Origin: an uncultured Bacilli bacterium
GTDB lineage: Bacteria > Bacillota_I > Bacilli_A > RF39 > UBA660
DNA length: 59,698 bases
Direction of reading: 5' to 3'
Assembly (NCBI GenBank): GCA_944363635.1
Contig: CALVUP010000009.1
Span: 1-59,698 of the forward strand
Positions 25,525-34,297 of this stretch are shown piece by piece; positions within the stretch are counted from its first letter, which is position 1, and each line of letters begins with the position of its first letter. The notes beneath the pieces were generated by a model. The model was not told the origin of the DNA and searched no databases. It saw only the letters and a program-made list of their open reading frames with translations. The position numbers were made by a program, and so were the translations under genes.

Positions 25525-26028
25525 ATGAATCACATTGTATTATATGAACCAGAAATACCTGGGAATACCGGAAATATTATGAGAACTTGTGTTGCGACCG
25601 ATACGATTTTGCATATTATCAAACCGATTGGTTTTGATCTTTCTTCCTCAAGGATAAAAAGAAGTGGTGTTAATTATATTGATAAGTTAGAATATCATGT
25701 CTATGAAAATTGGGAAGATTTTGTTTCTAAAAATAAGGGAACCTATTATTATTTTACTCGTTATGGACATAAACCACATGATAGTTTTGATTATACAAAA
25801 GAAGATAATATTTATTTAATTTTTGGTAAAGAGTCCACAGGGATTCCAAAAGAAATTTTACGAAAAGATTTGGATCATTGTATGCGTATTCCAATGACTA
25901 AAAATGTCCGTTCTCTAAATTTATCCAATTGTGCGGCTATATGTATCTATGAAGTTTTAAGGCAGCAGCACTATAATGATTTATTGTTTGAAGAACCTCA
26001 TAAAGATAAAGATTATTTGATAAAATAA
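25525..26028 (+). CDS. trmL: tRNA (cytidine/uridine-34-2'-O)-methyltransferase TrmL
   Basis: 167 residues, usual for TrmL, a SPOUT methyltransferase that modifies the wobble base of leucine tRNAs. Seen: EPEIPGNTGNIMRTC at the N-terminus, IFGKESTGIP, and the knot motif IPMTKNVRSLNLSNCAAI. The start chosen is the ATG after ATGGAGGGAAGT; the ATG at 25513 would place the ribosome-binding site within the coding region. Confidence 0.96.
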   Translation: MNHIVLYEPEIPGNTGNIMRTCVATDTILHIIKPIGFDLSSSRIKRSGVNYIDKLEYHVYENWEDFVSKNKGTYYYFTRYGHKPHDSFDYTKEDNIYLIFGKESTGIPKEILRKDLDHCMRIPMTKNVRSLNLSNCAAICIYEVLRQQHYNDLLFEEPHKDKDYLIK

Positions 26029-26070
26029 AAACAGGATTTTGATTGATGTGAACCCTGTTTTTATTTTTTT
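26022..26070. terminator. Bidirectional terminator
   Basis: 14-bp stem (26022-26035 with 26054-26067) and an 18-nt loop, with T-run on the plus strand and A-rich left flank. It serves trmL and the convergent lipoprotein gene. Confidence 0.8.
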
Positions 26071-26471
26071 ATATATCCAGCACTTTGCAGTTTAGTTATA
26101 ATTTTATCTTCTTCTACATCACCAACGATTCTTGTTAAAACGGAAGGCTCTTCGCCGTCGGTTATAAATAAAACGGAAGGTGTTGCATTAATGGAAAAGG
26201 TGGAATCAAATTCCTTTTTTTCTTCCTCACTTAAATCGGAATAGTTTAGTTGAAAACTTTCGATCTTATATTGGTTGATAATTCTACGATATTTGGGAGT
26301 AAAATCTTTACAAGCCGAACAACCTGTTTGAATTACTTCCACAATAAAGCTTTCTTTGTTTTCTACTTTTTCTTTAAATTGATTATAGTCTATGCTTTTT
26401 AAATAGCTTTTATTACAACCTGTTATACAAGTTAATAATAAAAGGATTCCAATTAAAATTCTTTTTTTCAT
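26061..26471 (-). CDS. Thioredoxin-like lipoprotein
   Basis: 136 residues. Lipobox CITGC (Cys19) anchors it outside the membrane. A thioredoxin fold follows with active site CSAC in QTGCSACKDFTP (near 50-53) and cis-proline NATPSVLF. CSAC differs from the CGPC of cytosolic TrxA and suggests an extracytoplasmic disulfide role. It could act on cysteine-rich secreted proteins such as the one at 30.8 kb, which is inference. Start preceded by TGGTGATTTAG; TGATATAAT at 26488-26496 is its extended -10 box. Confidence 0.8.
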   Translation of the reverse strand: MKKRILIGILLLLTCITGCNKSYLKSIDYNQFKEKVENKESFIVEVIQTGCSACKDFTPKYRRIINQYKIESFQLNYSDLSEEEKKEFDSTFSINATPSVLFITDGEEPSVLTRIVGDVEEDKIITKLQSAGYIKK

Positions 26472-26487
26472 CTAAATCACCAAAGTT

Positions 26488-26496
26488 ATTATATCA
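26488..26496 (-). promoter_or_regulatory. Extended -10 promoter of the thioredoxin lipoprotein
   Basis: TGATATAAT read on the minus strand, 17 nt upstream of the ATG. Confidence 0.55.
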
Positions 26497-26566
26497 CGTT
26501 TTTTAGAAAAAACTTTTTAATTTTATAAAAATCATGTATAATAATATCTAGAATAGGGGTGATGAT

Positions 26567-28090
26567 ATGATTATCCGAAAACCTTATGCTTTTTTAATTA
26601 AATATTTTAGACAGATTCATATTCTTTTATTGGTTTTTGCGGGATATATTTATTATAAAGTCAATAATTTACAAACCTTTATTAATGCTTATATTGATAC
26701 AGAGATTTATAATCCACAATTGGATGCGATAAGCAACTATATTTCACCTCTTTTGTATCTTACTGTTTTTCTTTTATTGGTGGGGACGGTTATTATTCTC
26801 ATTTTATTGAGACAGAAAAAAAAGCCAAGGCTTACTTATATTTTGATTCTTGTTGAATATATTGCTTTGTTGCTATTGTTTTTCTTTGCTTCCTCTTATT
26901 TTAATGGGTTAAATGGAGCTTCGATTAATTCGGTACAAATTCGATTAATTCGTGGACTTTTGACGGTATTTTCTTTATTTCAATTTGTAGTCTTTATTTT
27001 ATTGGTTATACGTATTTTAGGGATTGATCTACAACGATTTGGATTTCAAAACGATGAAGAGTTTTTACAAGCAAGTGAGGAAGATCGTGAAGAAATCGAA
27101 GTTGGTTTGAATATTGATAAAGATGTTTATATCAATAAATTAAAAAAACAACTTAGGCATTTTAAATATTATTATTTTGAAAATAGATTTATTTTAAACA
27201 TTATTTTTGTGTTATGTTTTATTGTACTTGTATTTTTAATTGTTCGTTTTGCTTTAAGTTTTAAAACGTATGAACAAGGAAAAAGCTTTCAAGCGAATGG
27301 ATATGATATAACGATTAATGATGTGTATACATCCAAATATAATAGTAGTGGGGAAGTTATTGAAAAAAATCAAAGTTTTGTAATTCTTGATTTGACTGTT
27401 GTTAATCAAGCAGCAAATCGAGTAATGAATACGGATGATTTTCTACTTATCAATAATGATACTACAGTAACGCCAACAACGAAATATAATGAATATTTTA
27501 CGGATTTAGGAACGCCTTATGGTAAAACTATTTTAAAATATCAAGAAAAATACGATTATATTCTTATCTATAGAGTTCCTGAAAAGTTTGTTGAAGGGAA
27601 ATATACGCTTTATTATACGAATAACTCTCAAAATATAAAAATTAAAATTACGCCTAAAGATTATAGTGCCTTAGAAGAACAAAAAGAATATAAAGTAAAT
27701 GAAGAAATACAGTTGAATGATACTAAGTTTACAATTTTGGAATATGCTTTTATCGATACGATTGATTATTTATATGATCGTTGTAATATGAATGCTTGCT
27801 CAGTACAAAATGGTTCTACTTATGCTAAGGCCAATCAACGTTTTTTATCTCTTGAAGTGGAATCAGATTCTTATACAGGATATGAATTTTATCAGTTTTT
27901 AAAAGATCATGCAAAGGTTATCTATGTAGTAAATAACACAGAAAAAGAAGTTGCAATTGAAACACCAATCGCAGAGGTATATAAAGGAAGTACGACATAT
28001 CTTACTGTGCCAAGTGAAATAGTCAATGCACAAAGTGTTTTCTTGAATATTCAACTTCGTAATATTAATTATCGATATCGTTTAAAATAA
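26567..28090 (+). CDS. Multi-pass membrane protein with external C-terminal domain
   Basis: 507 residues. Five predicted membrane helices (about 14-32, 60-82, 90-108, 128-150, 208-229) and an external region from about 230 to the end. The external part has two beta-rich modules: SFQANGYDITINDVYTSK followed by FVILDLTVVNQ resembles DUF4352-type domains that sense or bind at the cell surface. Two cysteines (RCNMNAC) may form a disulfide. It is transcribed alone and precedes the pilus operon; a functional link is not shown. The start follows GGGGTGATGAT. Confidence 0.6.
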   Translation: MIIRKPYAFLIKYFRQIHILLLVFAGYIYYKVNNLQTFINAYIDTEIYNPQLDAISNYISPLLYLTVFLLLVGTVIILILLRQKKKPRLTYILILVEYIALLLLFFFASSYFNGLNGASINSVQIRLIRGLLTVFSLFQFVVFILLVIRILGIDLQRFGFQNDEEFLQASEEDREEIEVGLNIDKDVYINKLKKQLRHFKYYYFENRFILNIIFVLCFIVLVFLIVRFALSFKTYEQGKSFQANGYDITINDVYTSKYNSSGEVIEKNQSFVILDLTVVNQAANRVMNTDDFLLINNDTTVTPTTKYNEYFTDLGTPYGKTILKYQEKYDYILIYRVPEKFVEGKYTLYYTNNSQNIKIKITPKDYSALEEQKEYKVNEEIQLNDTKFTILEYAFIDTIDYLYDRCNMNACSVQNGSTYAKANQRFLSLEVESDSYTGYEFYQFLKDHAKVIYVVNNTEKEVAIETPIAEVYKGSTTYLTVPSEIVNAQSVFLNIQLRNINYRYRLK

Positions 28091-28117
28091 GAGGATTTTT
28101 TCTCTTGTTTTTTTAAT
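28089..28117 (+). terminator. Weak terminator before the pilus operon
   Basis: AAGAG/CTCTT hairpin with an A/T-rich loop, then GTTTTTTT. Confidence 0.5.
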
Positions 28118-28133
28118 ATTTTATTCATTTCAA

Positions 28134-28161
28134 TTGACAAAAAATTATCATATGATAAAAT
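28134..28161 (+). promoter_or_regulatory. Promoter of the Tad-like operon
   Basis: TTGACA at 28134-28139, a 16-bp spacer and TAAAAT at 28156-28161 with a TG one base upstream (TGATAAAAT). About 56 nt separate it from the first ATG. This is the only good promoter before 38.8 kb on the plus strand. Confidence 0.65.
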
Positions 28162-28217
28162 TATATATAGGATAGTAGTAGGATAGGGTTCGGTTGTGCT
28201 AAGAAAGGATAGAGAAG

Positions 28218-30026
28218 ATGAAAGAGTTTTATAATCGTAATAAAAAGGTATTAAATATTATTTTTATCGTATTAGGTATTCTACTTATTTTTTATTTGGT
28301 ATGGACGTTTTATATTTCTAAAATCATACAGTTTAATAAGCAAGTAGAAAATCTAAAAGAAGCAGGACAAAAATATTTTGAAATGTATACGAATAAGATA
28401 CCTAGTAATGAAAACGGAGTATCTACAGTTAGTGCAAAAGAGCTTTATGAAAAACAATTTGTAGAATCTAAGGATTTATATATTCCTAAGACAAGTCGTA
28501 GTTGTGACTTAGATAATTCTTGGGTAAAAGCAAGAAGAGAAGATGGAAAAATTCAGTATTATACATATTTAAAATGTGGAAATTATGAGAATGATGTAGA
28601 TCATGAAGGACCAGAGATTACATTAAATGGGGAGAAAGAAGTTACATTAGATATCAACGAAGCCTATGAAGAAGCTGGAGTAAAAAGTGTTGTTGATAAG
28701 GAAGATGGAGAACTTGATGTTAAAGATGTAACAATAAGTGATAATGAAATTGACTCTTCTAGTGTTGGAACTTATGAAATTCGTTATACGGCTTATGACA
28801 GTTTAAGAAATAGAACAACAGTAAAGAGAACGGTTAAAGTTGTAAAAAAACTAGATGGTATTATCAAAGAAGACACCAACAATCAAAACTATTATAGTGG
28901 AGCGGACGTTAATAATTATGTACAATTCTCAGGAATGCTATGGAGAATTGTAGGTATTAATGAAGATGGTACAATTAAATTAATTACCAATGATTCTGTT
29001 TCAAATGTTACTTATGGCAATCAAGGTGATTATGATAAGACAAACATTTATAAATGGTTGAATGATTACTTCTATGACCATTTACAATCAAAGGATTACA
29101 TTGTAAAGAGTGACTGGTGTGTTGGTGATGTAAGCAGTGCAACCGATGATGGCTGCAAAGATACTAAAAATGCTAATGTTGGTCTTCTTACTCTTTATGA
29201 ATATCAAAGGGCAACACAAGATTCAAGTAATTATTTAGCAAGTGTTGCTATGGGAAGTTATTGGTTAGCTAATAAACAAAACGATGAGCATAGTTGGATT
29301 GTGCGTGATTCAGTAACTGAAACGTTTAAAACCACTGATATTACAACGACAAGACCAGTAATCAATATTGATAAAAATGTATACGCAGAAAAAGGTGATG
29401 GAAGTTCTGGAAATCCTTATTTCTTAGGAGATTATACTACAGGAAATTCAAATTCAAAGCTAAATGATCGTCTTGTTGGTGAAAGAGTTGAGTATTCTGG
29501 TTATAATTGGATTATTATGGATACTGATAAAAACGGTACAACTCTAATTATGACCGATTCTATTCTTGATCGTACGGAAGAACCTTTAGAAATTTCTTAT
29601 GATGATGGAGATAAAAAACATCAGTATAATATAGAAGAAAAAGGAAATATTGGATATCAAATCGAACGAGAAGTAAAAGATTATTTAGTTGATGATGATA
29701 AGATTATAGAAAACGAATGGGCTGTTGTAGAATTTGATAGTAGTAAAACATATGATGATTTTGAAAAGACATCTTTTAAATCAAAATATTCTATTCCAAA
29801 AAGCTATGATATGTTCTCAGCAACAGTAAGTACTCGATCTTGGTTAATTGATTATTCAAAAACTGAGGATAACATTGTGTTTGTAGGACCGGGTGGACGA
29901 GCATTTGATATGAATATTGATGAGGGATTTGCAAACAACGCGGTTCGCTTGGTTATTAAATTAGATGATAGTACAGCAATATCTTCAGGGGAAGGAACGG
30001 ATGTTTCTCCATACATTATTAAGTAG
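28218..30026 (+). CDS. Membrane-anchored surface protein with pilin-like N-terminal region and DUF5011 domain
   Basis: 602 residues. A membrane helix (about 9-30) is followed by an amphipathic stretch with KEAGQKYFEMYTNKIPS and LYEKQFV, an architecture similar to type IV pilin-like proteins of related bacteria, but the prepilin GF...E motif is missing. An Ig-like DUF5011 domain lies at about 129-211 (GPEITLNGEKEVTL to VKVVKK). Two similar modules follow, marked by VQFSGMLWRIVGIN (about 237) and VEYSGYNWIIMDTD (about 424), like DUF6273-type modules. It is the first gene of the operon. Probably a structural or tip component of the surface machine; that is inference. Confidence 0.6.
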   Translation: MKEFYNRNKKVLNIIFIVLGILLIFYLVWTFYISKIIQFNKQVENLKEAGQKYFEMYTNKIPSNENGVSTVSAKELYEKQFVESKDLYIPKTSRSCDLDNSWVKARREDGKIQYYTYLKCGNYENDVDHEGPEITLNGEKEVTLDINEAYEEAGVKSVVDKEDGELDVKDVTISDNEIDSSSVGTYEIRYTAYDSLRNRTTVKRTVKVVKKLDGIIKEDTNNQNYYSGADVNNYVQFSGMLWRIVGINEDGTIKLITNDSVSNVTYGNQGDYDKTNIYKWLNDYFYDHLQSKDYIVKSDWCVGDVSSATDDGCKDTKNANVGLLTLYEYQRATQDSSNYLASVAMGSYWLANKQNDEHSWIVRDSVTETFKTTDITTTRPVINIDKNVYAEKGDGSSGNPYFLGDYTTGNSNSKLNDRLVGERVEYSGYNWIIMDTDKNGTTLIMTDSILDRTEEPLEISYDDGDKKHQYNIEEKGNIGYQIEREVKDYLVDDDKIIENEWAVVEFDSSKTYDDFEKTSFKSKYSIPKSYDMFSATVSTRSWLIDYSKTEDNIVFVGPGGRAFDMNIDEGFANNAVRLVIKLDDSTAISSGEGTDVSPYIIK

Positions 30027-30035
30027 GTGAATAGA

Positions 30036-30818
30036 TTGAAAACAAACAAAAGAAAAAGTAAGAGTAAGCACTGGCGCATTTTGATACCTATAGGTATCCT
30101 TCTTATACTGATTGTAGGAATTCTAGTTTTCTGTGTTTCTAAAAACAAAACTACTTATTATCAAGTTGACTCACGAATAGAAAATGTAGAAACGATGCAT
30201 CAAGATTATGAAGAAGTTGTGGGATGGTTAAAGGTACAAGGAACAAATATTGATTATCCAATTATTGATTTTAGTACTGTTTCTATTGATAATTTAGAAT
30301 ATGATTTTGTATGGAAAAATGATGGTTCTACAGAGCTACAGGATAAAGATACTATTATTGGTCATAATATTCTAAATGTTTCAAAAGATCCTTTAATTAC
30401 CAATCCCAATCATGTGCGCTTTGAACAATTGATGAGTTTTATATATTATGATTTTGCTAAAGACAATGAGTATATTCAATATACGATTGGCGGGCAAGAT
30501 TATTTATATAAAATTTATGCTGTTACTTTTTCCAATACGGATGAGGAATACGAATATGAGGATTTAAGTGATAAAGAGAAAAAAGAAGAATATATCAAAC
30601 ATGTACAAGAAAACAGCTTGTTTGATTATGATGTGGATGTAAATGCAGATGATCATTTGATTTCTTTGGTTACTTGTACAAGAATGTTTGGAGCTGATCA
30701 TACTGATGTTAAATTTAAGGTCGAAGGAAGACTTATAAGAAAGAATGAAAAGGCGGATCAATATGATGTAAAAACTAGCGAGGACTATGATGAAATTTTA
30801 GGAGGTAGTTTGTTATGA
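30036..30818 (+). CDS. Class B-like sortase
   Basis: 260 residues. N-terminal membrane helix (about 12-32) and a sortase domain with VVGWLKVQGTNIDYPII, typical of class B, His110 in IIGHNI and Cys214 in LVTCTRM. The strand that normally carries the catalytic Arg reads VKFKVEGRL; alignment puts Lys226 at that place, with Arg232 six residues later. Sortases join LPXTG or NPQTN-type proteins to peptidoglycan or to pilins. No such sorting signal occurs in any protein of this window. TTG at 30036 is preferred over GTG at 30027 because GTG lies inside AGGTGA, and TAGGTGAATAGATTG follows the spacing used elsewhere. It overlaps the next gene by 4 bp. Confidence 0.85.
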   Translation: MKTNKRKSKSKHWRILIPIGILLILIVGILVFCVSKNKTTYYQVDSRIENVETMHQDYEEVVGWLKVQGTNIDYPIIDFSTVSIDNLEYDFVWKNDGSTELQDKDTIIGHNILNVSKDPLITNPNHVRFEQLMSFIYYDFAKDNEYIQYTIGGQDYLYKIYAVTFSNTDEEYEYEDLSDKEKKEEYIKHVQENSLFDYDVDVNADDHLISLVTCTRMFGADHTDVKFKVEGRLIRKNEKADQYDVKTSEDYDEILGGSLL

Positions 30819-33769
30819 AAAAAATGGTAAAAAGTATAGTAATATCTTTCTTATTCATTTTTCTTTTACAATGTGGAAAGGTAAATGCTGCGACATTTGA
30901 TGCACTAACAAAAGATGATTATTGTAATGGTGCAATGGATGAAGAAATTATGAGTGATATCTATAAAACAGCTGGTTCATCTGTTAGAAATGGGGTACAA
31001 TATTTTACCTTTAAAATTCCACAACGTTATTTTATTGCAATTCAGGGTGCTTCTTCTGGACAATATTATAACAAGGGAACTGTTAGTTTAAAATACGATG
31101 ATATAAAAAATAAACAGATTCAAATCTATGAATCTCAAAACGGTTGTGCCGTTGGATATATCAAGCGTGGTACGAAGTGTACAGAACAGGATTATGGAAT
31201 TGCTTCTCCACAAGAAACAAGAAATTATAACAATGGAACAAGTACTATTACAGTAAGCACTCCTAAAAACGTTGTAGCCATTGTTTATAAGATTTCAGAC
31301 AATGCTTCACAACCGCTTAAGAATGTGAGTGAAAATTCTAAAACAAGCGTCTCTGTTTCAGTACGTAATACAAGTACAGAAACTATTTATATTGATTATT
31401 ATGCAACGAGTGGTTCATGTCAAGGAAGTTATATAAAGACAACAGAGGTATCTGTTACTGGATATTCTAGAAATAATCAAAAAAATAGTACATATTGTAA
31501 TCGTATTAAGAATACAGCATTCTATAAATCTTATCCGGATTATTTTACTGTATGTAATAGCGATTATGTTGACTATGGAACTGAATATTCTGAAGAAGAT
31601 TTAGAAGGATTGTATAATGTTATTATTGAGCTAGGAAATATTAAGGCAGAATATGGTAATAAAGCTTTAAAAGGATTAAAAGCGACGGAAGGGGTTCGTG
31701 GGAATGAACCACTTTATTGTAAGTTTGATAAATCTGAAAATGTAAGTCAAGAAAAAGAATATGTAACTGTTGAAAAAACTGAATATTATACAAAGGTATG
31801 TCGAGAAACAGTTCGAATTGATTTTGATACACCAAAGTTAGTATCTAATAATGGTGGCGGTTTTACATATGATGTACATGTAAAACCTACAGTGAGCTGC
31901 TATGTATCTTTAAATGAAGATTATTTAAAAAAGTTGTTTGAATTAACCGTACAGCAAGCTTGTAATATCAAAGGATCTTGTTATGGTAGTTATGATCATG
32001 GAGAATTTGATGCTGGACCAAGCGAGGATTTTGATGCTTGTGTAAATACTTGTGATGGTGGTGAATATACACAATCTTGTATCAATTCTTGCTATAGTAA
32101 AGTATATGAACAAAACAGTGTTTCAAACACAAATGATTTATTAAATAGAAACACATCAAATGGATTGCTTAATATTCGTTATACTGGAAAATATGAAGAT
32201 CAATATAGCCAGTGGAGTAATGGTTGGTGTAGTGCTCCACCTAGAAGTGGTAGTGGTCGAGCAACAAATAATAGTACACATGGATATTATGTAGCAAATC
32301 ATTACAACCCAGGAACATATCAATGTGCTTATTATAATTTCCAAGGTAATCGTGTAAACCTAAAGAAATATTTTAGAACATACAATTGCGATTCTAGTTG
32401 TTCTGTTACAATTAGTGGCAATGGTAAGAGTGTTACGAAAAAATTAGCGAGTGATGGAAAAATATCTTCTTTAAAGGTAAATTCTGATGGAATGGTTACG
32501 GAAAATGGTGTTAATTGTTATATTCGTAAGAGCGGAAATAAAATTACGATCAATACTTCTGCAATCTCTGATTTGAAAGAAATCATGGAAAGCGTTGGAG
32601 AAGAAGTCGAAGAAATGAACGAAAAAGGTGCTGACTACTCTAAAGCGGATTATACTTATACAATTCATGATTCAACAGCATCTTATTGTGATAATAGTAA
32701 TAAAAACTTTGTTACTTATAAGAAAAACGCTTTAAGCGTTGATGATAATAATATTACAACAAATTCAAATAAAACCATTAGTAGCAATAGTATCAGTATG
32801 GGATTTGCTAATGTTTGTTTAAAAAATGGTGAAACAAATAAAGGTAGCGGAAGCAATGGATGTTGTACTGCTAGTGATGGAATTAGTGGTGGTAAAAAAT
32901 TCTATATGGCTGTTACTACTGAAAATGATATAAATAATGTTTATAGTTGGCCAACAACATCTAATGCTAATTTTACTGATGCAGAAAAGGAAACAATTAA
33001 TAATATTCGTAAAGATATTGAAAATAAGACAACTGGTAATGTAATTGTTTATGATGCGAAGACATTTGCAAATGAAAATACAGAAGAAGCTTGTGATGCA
33101 AATGGACGTAAGTTTAATTACAATATTAAAGTAAGTCTTGATAATCTTGGAGTTTTAGGTGATTCAAATAATAAATGGAGTTTTGATATTAATTGTTTTT
33201 ATGGATACTATAATCCAAACTTAGGATCTTGTGGTGTGAATATGGACAATGTAGATACAGATGGCGATGGAGAACTTGATACGACTGTTATTAAAGAAAC
33301 GTTATGTAATGATGGAGATTCTTCTGGTGATTCAAATAGTACAAGTGAAGCAACAACTACTTTAGTCGATAATTATATTTTTAGAACTGTGGATGTAAGC
33401 AACTTATTTAATAATGCTGAGGTAAGACCATGGAGCTGGCAAACAAGTAAGACGACACAGGCTGCAACATCTTTATTAAAAGCACGTGGTATTACTTATA
33501 ACATTAATCCAGATACTCTTGTTGATAATATTCAAAATACTGGATATGCTTATACAGATTATAGAAACTTCCAATTTATTATTAGTAGTACAAATATGAG
33601 AAATATTAGAAATTACAACTCAAAAGAAAATCAAATTTTATCTAAGCTTAGCTGTGATGAAAAGAGTTCTGGTTTAGGTTGTGATAATCAGTTTATAGAA
33701 AATAATACATATAGTGGCGATCATGATATTGTTGAAGGTACATTTAACAATATAAGGGATCGTAAGTAG
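30815..33769 (+). CDS. Large cysteine-rich secreted protein
   Basis: 984 residues. Clear signal peptide (MKKMVKSIVISFLFIFLLQCGKVNA), cleaved before or near ATFDA. The mature part has more than 30 cysteines, with clusters such as ACNIKGSCYG, ACVNTCDGG, SCINSCYS and GCC, and many Asn, Ser and Gly residues. No C-terminal membrane segment, LPXTG-like motif or known domain is visible. An Asp-rich DTDGDGELDT near 830 resembles a calcium-binding loop. Being within the Tad-like operon right after the sortase suggests it is the secreted fibre, tip or adhesin component. The ATG follows AGGAGGTAGTTTGTT. Family not recognised. Confidence 0.65.
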   Translation: MKKMVKSIVISFLFIFLLQCGKVNAATFDALTKDDYCNGAMDEEIMSDIYKTAGSSVRNGVQYFTFKIPQRYFIAIQGASSGQYYNKGTVSLKYDDIKNKQIQIYESQNGCAVGYIKRGTKCTEQDYGIASPQETRNYNNGTSTITVSTPKNVVAIVYKISDNASQPLKNVSENSKTSVSVSVRNTSTETIYIDYYATSGSCQGSYIKTTEVSVTGYSRNNQKNSTYCNRIKNTAFYKSYPDYFTVCNSDYVDYGTEYSEEDLEGLYNVIIELGNIKAEYGNKALKGLKATEGVRGNEPLYCKFDKSENVSQEKEYVTVEKTEYYTKVCRETVRIDFDTPKLVSNNGGGFTYDVHVKPTVSCYVSLNEDYLKKLFELTVQQACNIKGSCYGSYDHGEFDAGPSEDFDACVNTCDGGEYTQSCINSCYSKVYEQNSVSNTNDLLNRNTSNGLLNIRYTGKYEDQYSQWSNGWCSAPPRSGSGRATNNSTHGYYVANHYNPGTYQCAYYNFQGNRVNLKKYFRTYNCDSSCSVTISGNGKSVTKKLASDGKISSLKVNSDGMVTENGVNCYIRKSGNKITINTSAISDLKEIMESVGEEVEEMNEKGADYSKADYTYTIHDSTASYCDNSNKNFVTYKKNALSVDDNNITTNSNKTISSNSISMGFANVCLKNGETNKGSGSNGCCTASDGISGGKKFYMAVTTENDINNVYSWPTTSNANFTDAEKETINNIRKDIENKTTGNVIVYDAKTFANENTEEACDANGRKFNYNIKVSLDNLGVLGDSNNKWSFDINCFYGYYNPNLGSCGVNMDNVDTDGDGELDTTVIKETLCNDGDSSGDSNSTSEATTTLVDNYIFRTVDVSNLFNNAEVRPWSWQTSKTTQAATSLLKARGITYNINPDTLVDNIQNTGYAYTDYRNFQFIISSTNMRNIRNYNSKENQILSKLSCDEKSSGLGCDNQFIENNTYSGDHDIVEGTFNNIRDRK

Positions 33770-33780
33770 GAGGTTATGGT

Positions 33781-34281
33781 ATGAAAAATGGAATGACAGC
33801 ACTAGGAATCTTAATGATTGGTTTAATTACGATTGGTATTGTAAATGTAATCAATGATTATACCAGTGGTTCAGAACTTGATTATTATGCTTTGAAATCC
33901 GTAACTGAAGCTGCTATGCTTGATTCGACAGATGTTGATTTTTATAGAGTCTATGGACTTTATCGAATGGATAGAGAAATGTTTGCTGAAAGCTTTTTAA
34001 GACGTTTCTCTAATGCCGTTAAAGTAAAAGATTATACGATTAATATGTATGATATTAATGAAGTGCCTCCTAAGGTAAGTGTAGAAGTATTAACAACAAC
34101 TTCACAAAGGTTTTCTATTAATGAAAACGATGCGGGAACTTTAGAAATTTCAAATTCGATTGATGCGATTATTGAAAGTTCGAATACCGTTAATATTTTA
34201 GATGATGCGATGGCAGGACATTTAAATGAATTAACGGAAGCCATTAATAGTGATACAAGACATGAATTAATTTGTAAATAA
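33781..34281 (+). CDS. Pilin- or TadE-like membrane protein (DUF5411-like)
   Basis: 166 residues. Very short positive N-terminus, then one helix (about 4-24, GMTALGILMIGLITIGIVNVI) and an external domain. The start NGMTALGILMIGLI resembles Flp pilins (GATAIEYGLI) but has Gly where the Glu at +5 normally sits. The segment after the helix, YYALKSVTEAAMLDSTDVDFY, recalls TadE/F pseudopilins. A strong GGAGG ribosome-binding site lies 11 nt after the cysteine-rich gene. It is the best candidate for the pilin or pseudopilin of the operon. Confidence 0.6.
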   Translation: MKNGMTALGILMIGLITIGIVNVINDYTSGSELDYYALKSVTEAAMLDSTDVDFYRVYGLYRMDREMFAESFLRRFSNAVKVKDYTINMYDINEVPPKVSVEVLTTTSQRFSINENDAGTLEISNSIDAIIESSNTVNILDDAMAGHLNELTEAINSDTRHELICK

Positions 34282-34297
34282 TAGAAAGGGGATCTAT

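Noticed and set aside
28162..28217. Riboswitch in the leader of the Tad-like operon
   Set aside because: The leader is only about 50 nt and shows no recognisable aptamer or terminator pair.
30815..33769. Sortase substrate with an LPXTG-type signal
   Set aside because: The C-terminus has no sorting motif, hydrophobic helix or charged tail; the same is true of the other exported proteins here.
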